Of a stretch of 46,817 nt of DNA, positions 37,084-44,179 are shown in pieces (within the stretch, counting starts at the first letter, position 1; each line of letters starts with the position of its first letter). The position numbers were made by a program, and so were the translations under genes. Location of the stretch: positions 1-46,817 of the forward strand of contig JAISWM010000113.1 of assembly GCA_031270785.1 (NCBI GenBank). Direction: 5' to 3'. The notes under the pieces are model-generated. The model saw only the letters and a list, made by a program, of their open reading frames with translations. It was not told the DNA's origin and searched no databases. Source of the DNA: Oscillospiraceae bacterium (GTDB lineage: Bacteria > Bacillota > Clostridia > Oscillospirales > Acutalibacteraceae).

Positions 37084-37854
37084 TCAGTCGGCTTCAAAAA
37101 TCTGTTTCATTACGTCTTTCGAGGCCTCTGACATGCCAGACTTTTTCAGTAGTTTGAATGCTACCGCGTACTTCGCCTGCCACTTTGTGACGATCTCTAT
37201 TGCAAATTGCACAAGTGCTTTTTTGGCAGAGATCAATTTTTCCTGTTCTTCTGTTAACCCGGTGTGATGATGTTTCCTTCTGGCGCAATCTTTCAGGATT
37301 TTCATTGCTTCTGCCAGTTTGTCCAACACATCAGTTTTCCAGTTTGCCGGCAGTTGTTGGGCGTGCCACTCGTCGCGGCGAAGCAGATCAAACGCCTCGT
37401 TTAGGTCGTTTGTTTGCTGGGCAAGACTTTCTAAATACTTGTACTGCGTCATCAAATCATCGTAGTACGAGCCTAGTACCTTTTCATCTTTCATGATCCA
37501 TCTGCCTAGGGCCCATACGAACGTGTCCCTATGTGTGCCTGGTCTCCACAAATCTTTAAGTGCTGGTTCTGATTCTAGATCTTTACCTTTTTTTAAAAAA
37601 CTTTCTTTAAAAAGGTGTATTTCCGTTTTCCACTTATCTCCTGCCTCGTTTAATGCTTCACCCGCTAGTGCGATTTTTTTTTGGATAGTATTCACTTTCT
37701 CGGTTATTTCAACGCGTGTGTCACAGACTATCTGTTTTACAGCTGCAATCATCGGGATCGTCCGTCCCACCTGCTTAACAACTTGTGAATTTTTATCTTG
37801 TTTCTTCAGCGTTTCCCAATCTTTTACTAGTTTTGCTAATTTCGTCACTCCCAT
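37084..37854 (-). CDS. Helical cytoplasmic protein of unknown function
   Basis: 256 residues from ATG 37854 (AAAGGA 10 bases upstream). The frame is open to 37962, which would add 36 residues, but no ribosome site precedes those starts. Highly charged, all-helical; Trp and Lys frequent; a HHHTGLTEEQEK segment near residue 188. No signal peptide or membrane segment. Codon use is visibly more G/C-rich than the neighbours, suggesting recent acquisition. A C element sits at 37974-38116, so upstream regulation may have been disturbed. Family not recognised. Confidence 0.65.
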   Translation of the reverse strand: MGVTKLAKLVKDWETLKKQDKNSQVVKQVGRTIPMIAAVKQIVCDTRVEITEKVNTIQKKIALAGEALNEAGDKWKTEIHLFKESFLKKGKDLESEPALKDLWRPGTHRDTFVWALGRWIMKDEKVLGSYYDDLMTQYKYLESLAQQTNDLNEAFDLLRRDEWHAQQLPANWKTDVLDKLAEAMKILKDCARRKHHHTGLTEEQEKLISAKKALVQFAIEIVTKWQAKYAVAFKLLKKSGMSEASKDVMKQIFEAD

Positions 37855-37973
37855 TCTGCCATCATCCTTTCGTTGCGGCGTGCCAACCCGGTTCAGGTTC
37901 CGCCGGTCTTTCGGCGTTACTGAGTACATTAAGTTGACGCCAAATACAGTTTTAATAAACAAATTGTTTATTA

Positions 37974-38116
37974 GAACTGTCCGTAAATTTTACAGATTGC
38001 AATCAAAATCGACGACAGCGTATGAAGATACTTCCCGGGAGATTTTGATGCAAAGCCATTTTTTAAGTGATGCATTTTTTCGATAGTTTGCGCTCTGTGA
38101 AGTTTACGGACAGGTC
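37974..38116 (-). repeat. Family C element (inverted copy)
   Basis: 143 bp, left end GAACTGTCCGTAAATTTTAC and right end GTTTACGGACAGGTC. Uninterrupted; the interior matches the copy at 33606-33746 in reverse. Confidence 0.9.
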
Positions 38117-38177
38117 TAATAGGGACTTTAAAATTCGAGGCTTTAATTATGTTCAGCATATATATACTCTCAAAAAG

Positions 38178-39101
38178 CTAATCATTTAAAAATTTAAGAT
38201 AATTTTTAAAATATTTCGGCAAATCACTTGTAATTTCTAAATATTCGTTATTTTTCGGATGAAGAAACCCTATAACTCTGGCGTGCAAGCACTGACCCTG
38301 AAATAAATCAAAATTCTTATTTTTATTTAATCCGTAAACCATGTCTCCTACTAACGGATATCCAATATAGGCCATATGTACTCTTATTTGATGGGTTCTG
38401 CCCGTTTTAAGTTCCAATCTGACGTGAGTATAATTCCCATACCTTTTTATGACCCGATAGTGAGTGACGGCACGCTTAGAACATTTATTTGTTACGCACA
38501 TTTTCTTTCTGCTTATAGGATCCCTCCCTATAGGAGCGTCAATAGTACCGGAATCTTTTAAAATATTTCCATGCACTATTGCCTCATATTCTCTTTTGAA
38601 ACTATGCTCTTTAATTTGCATAGCAAGAAGGCTGTGGGAAAAATCGTTTTTAGCAACTATCAAAAGGCCGCTTGTATCTTTATCTATTCTATGAACAATC
38701 CCCGGCCGAATAACGCCGTTTATACCCGAAAGAGAATCTCCGCAGTGATTCATCAAAGCATTTACCAATGTAGACGTATAATTCCCGGGCGCGGGGTGCG
38801 CAACCATACCCTTTTGTTTATTGACCACTAAAAGATCGTTATCTTCGTATATTATATCCAAAGGAATGTTTTCAGGCAGTACTGCCGCAGGTTTGGGATC
38901 TTGCGGAAATATTTTGATTATGTCTGCGTACTTTAATACATAATTTTTATCTACATTTTTTCCGTTAACTGTTATAAAACCTTCTTTAATAAGTTTATGT
39001 ATGAAGTTTCTGGACAAATTTTCAGTATTTTGGCAAACAGCAACATCTATTCTCTTGTGAACAATATCGCTTTTTGTTGCCTCAATAAGAAGCTTATCCA
39101 T
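38178..39101 (-). CDS. rluD: RluD-family 23S rRNA pseudouridine synthase
   Basis: 307 residues. An N-terminal S4 RNA-binding domain (about 10-70, RIDVAVCQ...) precedes the catalytic domain with HRIDKDTSGLLIVAKN (catalytic Asp) and LKTGRTHQIRVHM. It isomerises uridines in 23S rRNA; the exact target (RluD-type positions) is inferred. ATG with AAGGTG; overlaps the lspA end by eight bases, so the two are translationally coupled, a common pairing in Bacillota. Confidence 0.95.
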   Translation of the reverse strand: MDKLLIEATKSDIVHKRIDVAVCQNTENLSRNFIHKLIKEGFITVNGKNVDKNYVLKYADIIKIFPQDPKPAAVLPENIPLDIIYEDNDLLVVNKQKGMVAHPAPGNYTSTLVNALMNHCGDSLSGINGVIRPGIVHRIDKDTSGLLIVAKNDFSHSLLAMQIKEHSFKREYEAIVHGNILKDSGTIDAPIGRDPISRKKMCVTNKCSKRAVTHYRVIKRYGNYTHVRLELKTGRTHQIRVHMAYIGYPLVGDMVYGLNKNKNFDLFQGQCLHARVIGFLHPKNNEYLEITSDLPKYFKNYLKFLND

Positions 39102-39561
39102 TTACTGACACCTTACTTCCACGGCCCAAATATACATAAACTATTAACAACATTCCGCCAATCGAGATACATATATCCGCAAAATTAAAAACGGGAGGGA
39201 AAAACGATAATTTTATATAGTCTATAACAAATCCTCTAAAAATTCTATCTATTAAATTGCCAACACCACCACCTACTACAAGCATTGAAGATATTATAAA
39301 TAGTTTATCATTAATTCCTCTAATGAATATTATATAAATAAAACAAAAAAATGCAAGCACGGAAAATAAAATAAAAATCCACCTGTTATTTTGGAGTATT
39401 CCAAAAGCTGCGCCTCTATTGTGTACCATTACCAGCTCCGCTACGTTTGGAATAATCACAATATTTGCGTTATTTTCATTTAAAATACCGAAAAAAATAA
39501 TTTTTAACTCTTGGTCCACTAATATCAAAAAAACAGATAATAGTACAAATAATTTTTTCAA
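39094..39561 (-). CDS. lspA: Lipoprotein signal peptidase (signal peptidase II)
   Basis: 155 residues, TTG start with GGGGGAG six bases upstream. Four membrane helices. The catalytic aspartates are seen in GNLIDRIFRGFVIDYI and FNFADICISIG, and NRGAAFGI matches the conserved first motif. It cleaves prolipoprotein signal peptides at the membrane. First gene of the lspA-rluD operon; family A copy 8 starts 26 bases upstream. Confidence 0.96.
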   Translation of the reverse strand: MKKLFVLLSVFLILVDQELKIIFFGILNENNANIVIIPNVAELVMVHNRGAAFGILQNNRWIFILFSVLAFFCFIYIIFIRGINDKLFIISSMLVVGGGVGNLIDRIFRGFVIDYIKLSFFPPVFNFADICISIGGMLLIVYVYLGRGSKVSVNG

Positions 39562-39586
39562 ATATGCTCCCCCAATAAAATATATA

Positions 39587-39703
39587 TATAGCTGTTACGA
39601 TTTAAAATAGCCCTCAAAAGTAAATTTATCCGTGTACTTTCTCCCAGCAGACGGCTGGGAGAAAGTTATAAAAATCAGACGCTTTTCAAACGGAACAGCT
39701 ATA
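39587..39703 (-). repeat. Family A element (copy 8, inverted)
   Basis: 117 bp, ends TATAGCTGTTACG and CGGAACAGCTATA, core CTCCCAGCAGACGGCTGGGAG. Confidence 0.9.
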
Positions 39704-39710
39704 GTATAAA

Positions 39711-39810
39711 TATAGCCAAAACCATTTAAAAACGCGATATTATTTATGCTCCCCCCCGCCACCGGCGGGGGGGAAACAAAAATGTCACTGTTTCAAAAGG
39801 TTTTTACTAT
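39711..39810 (+). repeat. Family D element (reference copy)
   Basis: About 100 bp: TATAGCCAAAACCATTTAAA ... core CCCCCCCGCC-ACC-GGCGGGGGGG ... AAAAATGTCACTG and TTTTTACTAT. The arms are imperfect inverted repeats. Confidence 0.8.
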
Positions 39811-39832
39811 GGTATAATATAGTATAGTCGCT

Positions 39833-39927
39833 ACATTTGAAAAAAGTAAATTTGTTCATACGGTCTCGTTCTGCCAGGTGGAGAGAGTGGCAAAAAATTA
39901 AACTTTTTTTTACGGGCATTAGCTATA
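39833..39927 (+). repeat. Solo A' element
   Basis: 95 bp, TATAGTCGCTACATTTGAAA ... GGGCATTAGCTATA with an eroded core. Same type as the tandem array at 27074-27704. Confidence 0.75.
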
Positions 39928-39986
39928 ATAAGGTGATGAAACTAAGCCACACCGTCTGCTGATAGTATGGGGCTATTAAAAAAATT

Positions 39987-40078
39987 GGCCATGTTTCAAA
40001 ATAATTGAAATCCTTTCTTTATTCCCCCCGCCATGGGCGGGGGGAAAAGAATATTATCAATTAATTTGGGCCACCACC
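39987..40078 (-). repeat. Family B element upstream of the SLOG gene
   Basis: 92 bp from GGCCATGTTTC to CCACCACC, flanked by AAAAAAATT (39978-39986 and 40079-40087). Confidence 0.85.
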
Positions 40079-40103
40079 AAAAAAATTTAAGAAAGGAAAT
40101 ATA

Positions 40104-40136
40104 ATGAACCCCCCACTTTTTCATTATACAAGGTGA
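40104..40136 (+). CDS. Possible 10-codon upstream ORF
   Basis: ATG with GAAAGGA 6-7 bases upstream encodes MNPPLFHYTR, with its TGA inside the AAGGTGA ribosome site of the SLOG gene. The arrangement would allow reinitiation coupling. It may be coincidental; its first bases also form TATAAT. Confidence 0.25.
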   Translation: MNPPLFHYTR

Positions 40137-40141
40137 AAAAT

Positions 40142-40474
40142 ATGAGAATAGGAATTATGGGATCAGAAAATTTAAATATATCAGTAGATAAATTCGTTCC
40201 CCAATACGCATCTTATATATTAACCATAGACGGCGAAGGTATAAATAAAAATGTGGAGCAGTACGCTCGTGAACATAATCTCCCCATAAACATTTTTAAA
40301 CCTGACTTTCAAAAATTCGGTCAAAATGCTGAGCTTATAAGAAACAAACATTTATCAGTACAATCCGAAATGATTATTATAGTATGGGACGGAAAGTCTG
40401 AAATGCTCAGGGCTACCATAGAATACGCCAAAAATATAAGAAAACGCTTAAAAGTATTTTTAATAAAAAATTAG
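40142..40474 (+). CDS. SLOG-family nucleotide-binding-fold protein
   Basis: 110 residues from ATG 40142, with AAGGTG six bases upstream. A compact Rossmann-like fold: MRIGIMGSEN at the N-terminus, KFGQNAELIRNKHL in the middle, and IIIVWDGKS near residue 83, the pattern of short SLOG proteins related to DprA/YpsA. These are thought to bind nucleotide-derived ligands; the function of the small stand-alone ones is unknown. 14 bases separate it from the uracil-DNA glycosylase gene, so the two are probably one operon. Confidence 0.75.
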   Translation: MRIGIMGSENLNISVDKFVPQYASYILTIDGEGINKNVEQYAREHNLPINIFKPDFQKFGQNAELIRNKHLSVQSEMIIIVWDGKSEMLRATIEYAKNIRKRLKVFLIKN

Positions 40475-40488
40475 AAAGGATAACAAAG

Positions 40489-41058
40489 ATGTGCAATACC
40501 TGGGCAAATCTTGAACGAGACTGCTTAACATGCAAAAAATGCTCGCTTTGTGAAACAAGGACTAACGTTGTTTTTGGAGAAGGCAATATTAATTCCAAAG
40601 TTATGCTTATAGGAGAAGGGCCAGGAAAAGAGGAAGATCTTCAAGGCAGGCCTTTTGTCGGCCGATCAGGAAAATTGCTTGATAAAATGCTTGAAAAAGT
40701 TGGCCTTAGCAGACAAAAAAACATATATATAGCCAATATAGTAAAATGCAGACCTCCTCAAAACAGAGATCCTTTGCCCGGTGAACAAAATGAATGCATG
40801 AATTGGTTAAGAAGCCAATTTACAATAATTAATCCCAAAATAATCGTAGCGCTTGGAAGAATAGCCGCTGCGCGCGTGATAAAACCAGATTTAAAAATAA
40901 CAAAGGAACACGGGATCATCTATAAGAAAAAAGATATTTTTATGATGGCTGTATTTCATCCGGCGGCATTATTAAGGGATCAGTCAAAAATAAGTTTTGC
41001 AGAACAAGATTTTGCTAAACTTAAGCACTTAATTGATAAAAATATATCGTATAGCTAA
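40489..41058 (+). CDS. Uracil-DNA glycosylase, family 4 (Fe-S type)
   Basis: 189 residues, ATG with AGAAAGGA upstream. Removes uracil from DNA. Motif 1 is GEGPGKEEDLQGRPFVGRSG and motif 3 is HPAALLR. Four conserved cysteines for a 4Fe-4S cluster are present (among CLTCKKC near residue 12, VKC near 86 and NEC near 102). Typical of thermophiles and Clostridia. The last two residues (YS) and the TAA stop come from the left end of an A' element (TATAGCTAA). Confidence 0.94.
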   Translation: MCNTWANLERDCLTCKKCSLCETRTNVVFGEGNINSKVMLIGEGPGKEEDLQGRPFVGRSGKLLDKMLEKVGLSRQKNIYIANIVKCRPPQNRDPLPGEQNECMNWLRSQFTIINPKIIVALGRIAAARVIKPDLKITKEHGIIYKKKDIFMMAVFHPAALLRDQSKISFAEQDFAKLKHLIDKNISYS

Positions 41059-41309
41059 TACCCTTGAAAAATATCTAATTTTTTACTACCACTCTCTCCG
41101 CAAATTCGGCCATGTCTCAAAATATAGCTGTTATGATTTAAAACAGTCCTCAAAAGTAAATTTATCCGTGTACTTTCTCCCAGCCGTCGGCTGGGAGAAA
41201 GTTATAGAAATTAGACGCTTTTCAAACGAAACAGCTATAGTTGAAATTCCTTCTTCCCCCCCGCCTACGGCGGGGGGGAAGATATTATCAATTAATTTGG
41301 ACCACTACC
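41050..41309. repeat. A' arm, then family B split by a family A element
   Basis: An A' left arm (41050-41107) is followed by B left end GGCCATGTCTCAAAA (41108-41122), a complete inverted A (41123-41239), and the rest of B (41240-41309, starting GTTGAAATTCC and ending CCACTACC). A interrupts B at CAAAA-TA-GTTGAA and the TA is present on both sides. Confidence 0.9.
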
Positions 41310-41368
41310 CCGATTTGAGGGGGAGGAGAAAAAAGACGTTTTAACCACTTTAAGGCATAGCAAAAATT

Positions 41369-42274
41369 TCATTGTGCACTGTGTGCACTGACGATAACGG
41401 CTTCAATTAAATTAAGTAAATCATTTATATTATTTACATTCCCAGCATGTGCGGCTTCAAGTGCGGCTTCAAATGCGTCTGCATGTGCTTTGCATTGTGT
41501 GGGGCTACGTTCATTCATTATTATAAACCAATATGCGTATGACGCTGACCATATTTTACTATGCGGTTGGGTTACCGCAGTTACATATGCAGTCGCATAT
41601 ACGTGTGCACTATTAGTCACATTGTATGCCCTATCAGCCGCATCGTCTGCACTATCAGTCGCATCGTGTGCACTATCAATCGCAAGTACATGCTTCATTA
41701 TGGGTACATACACTTCTGCATATAAGCTTGATTCCAGACGACTATGTCCCGCTGTTTTCCTGTCTGCATATACAATTGCAATTTCGTCTGCCATCTTTGG
41801 AAACAGCCCTTCAAATATCATTTGTTCATATTTGTATGCATAGGCATAGGCTTCAGTATTTCCGCTTGCTTCCACAACCTCATACGTGTTAGCAAACATG
41901 ATTGCTCTTGCAACAGGAAATCCTAATGCTATCAAGTCTGCAAATATCTCTGCCAACAAAGGGTTTTTCCCATTTGCTATTGCCTCCCCATATATGCGTT
42001 GATATGTTTCTGCATAGTTGTTCGCAATGTCTGTTGCCTCCGCTTCCGTTTTCCCTCTCATCATTGCGGTCATGAATACGTCTGTATAGATTTCCGCATC
42101 TTTTCGGCTAGCTCCTGCGCGTTCCCTGTCATAACATACAAGCTGCCATTGAGGAATACATCTAAAAACACTATCTCTGAGATCAGTATCTCCAAGTGCT
42201 GAAACTCCAAAAATGGACAAACTACTAAACAATACGGCACAACTAATAAAAACTTTTGACTTATTCTTTTTCAT
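41369..42274 (-). CDS. Secreted Ala/Tyr-rich protein of unknown function
   Basis: 301 residues, ATG with AAGGAG upstream. Signal peptide MKKNKSKVFISCAVLFSSLSIFGVSALG. The mature part is helical with recurrent Y-A dipeptides (YAETYQRIYGEA, EAYAYAYKYEQM, LYAEVYVP) roughly every 30-35 residues, suggesting degenerate helical repeats. A DSAHDATDSADDAADRA stretch follows. Two cysteines occur near the N-terminus and one near the C-terminus. No known family recognised. It has its own promoter, and its upstream region has been tandemly duplicated with repeat elements. Confidence 0.8.
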   Translation of the reverse strand: MKKNKSKVFISCAVLFSSLSIFGVSALGDTDLRDSVFRCIPQWQLVCYDRERAGASRKDAEIYTDVFMTAMMRGKTEAEATDIANNYAETYQRIYGEAIANGKNPLLAEIFADLIALGFPVARAIMFANTYEVVEASGNTEAYAYAYKYEQMIFEGLFPKMADEIAIVYADRKTAGHSRLESSLYAEVYVPIMKHVLAIDSAHDATDSADDAADRAYNVTNSAHVYATAYVTAVTQPHSKIWSASYAYWFIIMNERSPTQCKAHADAFEAALEAAHAGNVNNINDLLNLIEAVIVSAHSAQ

Positions 42275-42310
42275 AATTTTTCTCCTTAATTTAATTTATA
42301 ATCAATTGCT

Positions 42311-43010
42311 GTATCATAATAACACTAAATTAATGAAATGTCGATATATTTTTTTGAAAATGAATATGATTTATTCAATGTGCTTTTTCGACCTTTACAC
42401 AAAATTCGAGGCAGTTTCGATAATGTTCCCCCCCGCCATAGGCGGGGGGAAAAGATATTATCAACTAATTTGACCCACTACCGCATCATAATAACACTAA
42501 ATTAATGAAATGTCGATATATTTTTTTGAAAATTAATATGATTTGTTTAGTGTGCTTTTTCGGCCTTTACACAAAATTCGAGGCAGTCTCGATAATGTTC
42601 CCCCCCCGCCATAGGCGGGGGGAAAAGATATTATCAATTAATTTGGACTACTACCAAAATTTGAGGCAATCTCGATAATGTTCCCCCCAGCCATAGGTGG
42701 GGGGAGATATTATCAACCAATTTGACCCACTATCCACGTTTTTAAATGGTTTTGGCTATATATTTGAAAATGAATATAATTTATTTAATGTGCTTTTTCG
42801 ACCTTTACACAAAATTCGGGGCAGTCTCGATAATGTTTCCCCCCCGCCATAGGCGTGGGGAAAAGATATTATCAATTAATTTGGACTACTACCAAAATTC
42901 GGGGCAGTTTCGATAATGTTCCCCCCGCAAGTCGGCGTGAAAAAAAATATTATCAACCAATTTGGCCCACTATCCACGTTTTTAAATGGTTTTGGCTATA
43001 TACACGACGG
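42311..43010. repeat. Amplified promoter/hairpin segment
   Basis: A ~173-bp unit (ATCATAATAACACTAAATT... through a B-type hairpin and ACCCACTACC) at 42311-42482 is repeated at 42484-42655. Partial units follow (42656-42733, 42760-42894, 42895-42973). Each has the unusual left arm TTCG(A/G)GGCAGT(T/C)TCGATAATG in place of the normal B arm. Two D right arms (CCACGTTTTTAAATGG + TTTTGGCTATA) end units near 42759 and 43001. Confidence 0.8.
42316..42344 (-). promoter_or_regulatory. Promoter of the Ala/Tyr-rich protein gene
   Basis: Minus strand: TCGACA (42339-42344), 17 bp, TATTAT (42316-42321). A second copy of the same promoter occurs in the duplicated segment starting near 42484. Confidence 0.7.
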
Positions 43011-43070
43011 CTAAAATTCTCTCGTGTGTAATATATCGTAAAAAAAAAATATTAATTTTTAAAAAAACAG

Positions 43071-43100
43071 TTGACAAAAGATATTCTGCCATATTATAAT
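43071..43100 (+). promoter_or_regulatory. Promoter of the 5S rRNA gene
   Basis: TTGACA (43071-43076), 18 bp, TATAAT (43095-43100); start of transcription predicted at about the first base of the 5S RNA. Confidence 0.9.
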
Positions 43101-43107
43101 GAAAATC

Positions 43108-43227
43108 GAGTTAGTGTTAATGATATTGAGGGTACACCTGTTCCCATCTCGAACACAGAAGTTAAGCTCAATGATGCTGAAAATACTGGGCTGGCAGCAG
43201 CCTTGGAAAATAGGGAAATGCTAACTC
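43108..43227 (+). rRNA. rrf: 5S ribosomal RNA, isolated gene
   Basis: 120 nt. Terminal stem GAGTTAG/CTAACTC. The conserved 5S core CACCTGTTCCCATCTCGAAC followed by ACAGAAGTTAAGCTC is unmistakable. No 16S or 23S sequence is adjacent; repeats lie on both sides. A 69-codon open frame covers it by chance. Confidence 0.95.
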
Positions 43228-43232
43228 TTATA

Positions 43233-43259
43233 GCAATCATTTTTGTGGTTGCTTTTTTT
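43233..43259 (+). terminator. Terminator of the 5S rRNA gene
   Basis: Stem GCAATCA/TGGTTGC (one G-T pair), loop of six, then TTTTTTT. Confidence 0.85.
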
Positions 43260-43272
43260 GTGTGCAAATTCC

Positions 43273-43474
43273 GGTGGTGATCCAAATTAATTGATAATAG
43301 ACCTGTCCGTAAATCTCACAGAGCGCAAACTGTCGAAAAATGTATCACTTAAAAAATGGCTTTGCATCAAAATCTCCTTGTGTCTCAAAATAATTTAAAT
43401 TTCTTCTTCCCCCCCGCCTTCGGGGAAAAAAGAAACGTAAATAATACCACGTTTCTAAATGATTTTAGCTATAT
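43273..43474. repeat. B left arm, truncated C, B/D chimera
   Basis: B left part GGTGGTGATCCAAATTAATTG + TAATA (to 43299) is interrupted by C (from 43300). C stops after about 80 bases, at CAAAATCTCCTT. It runs into a palindrome with a B-type left arm (TGTCTCAAAATAATTTAAAT) and a D-type right arm (ATAATACCACGTTTCTAAAT, TTTTAGCTATA). Confidence 0.75.
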
Positions 43475-43639
43475 CTACAATTTTTGAAAGTTCTATATAT
43501 CTTTTAACAAAACAATCTATTGACACTTAACACATGTGAGTAATAAAATATGCTGTGTGGGAATAAAAAATTTATCTTAAATTTTGAATATAATATCCGA
43601 GATCCACGAAATTTAAAAGTTTTAAAACCATGATGTTTT

Positions 43640-43739
43640 GGTAGTGGTTCAAATTGATGGATAATATCTTCCCCCCCCGCCTATGGCGGGGGGGAAAAGA
43701 AGGGATTTCAACTATTTTGACCCACAACCGATGTTTTTG
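43640..43739 (+). repeat. Family B element with perfect 8-bp duplication
   Basis: 100 bp from GGTAGTGGTTC to CCCACAACC, flanked by GATGTTTT (43632-43639 and 43740-43747). Both ends here have the left-arm type GGT(A/T)GTGG, so the right end differs from standard B. Confidence 0.9.
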
Positions 43740-43747
43740 GGTTTGGG

Positions 43748-43991
43748 GAATACTTGATATACAGCAAATTTTGCAAAAATATCAAAAAAATATAGTTTTT
43801 TATTAAATTTTTTAAGATTTTAAGTCATTAAATATTTATACTCAGTATAGTGGTTTAACTTAAAAAGTATAAACTCTTGTAGCACTTTCCCCCGCGAGCC
43901 TGCCGGGGGAAGCGGACGTAAATGAGTGTGCTTTTTTTCAGTGAAACAGCTGTAATTAAGCCGTTTACGAGCTTTTTTCGCCAAGCTCGGG
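43748..43991. other. AT-rich spacer upstream of rny
   Basis: AT-rich with one palindrome (about 43850-43955) containing CCCCCGCGAGCCTGCCGGGGG and TGTAGCAC... / ...GTGAAACAGCTGTAA. No gene seen. Confidence 0.5.
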
Positions 43992-44083
43992 GGTAGAGTG
44001 GGCCAAATTAATTGATAATATCTTTCCACCCCGCCTATGGCGGAGGGAAAAGGAAGGAATTTCAACTATTTTATGGCGCGACC
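43992..44083 (+). repeat. Family B element upstream of rny
   Basis: 92 bp from GGTAGAGTGGG to GGCGCGACC with flanks AGCTCGGG and GGCTCGGG (7 of 8 bases equal). It ends 96 bases before the rny start. Confidence 0.85.
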
Positions 44084-44179
44084 GGCTCGGGTTATAAAAT
44101 TAAGATTTTAAAAATCTATCTTAAATATAATAATAAATTTACATACCTCCCCAAAATTATAAAGGGGGCTCAAATCTGT

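Noticed and set aside
37854..37962. Upstream starts (TTG 37962, ATG 37929) of the helical unknown protein
   Set aside because: No ribosome site precedes them; ATG 37854 has AAAGGA. Not excluded, only less likely.
41490..42202. Several plus-strand frames opposite the Ala/Tyr-rich protein
   Set aside because: Antisense shadows; the minus-strand frame has signal peptide, ribosome site and promoter.
43071..43280. 69-codon open frame on the plus strand
   Set aside because: It overlies a clear 5S rRNA gene; the apparent protein is a translation of conserved 5S sequence.
44012..44179. N-terminal extension of RNase Y
   Set aside because: The extension is translated from a family B element; the TTG at 44180 has a ribosome site and gives the normal length.
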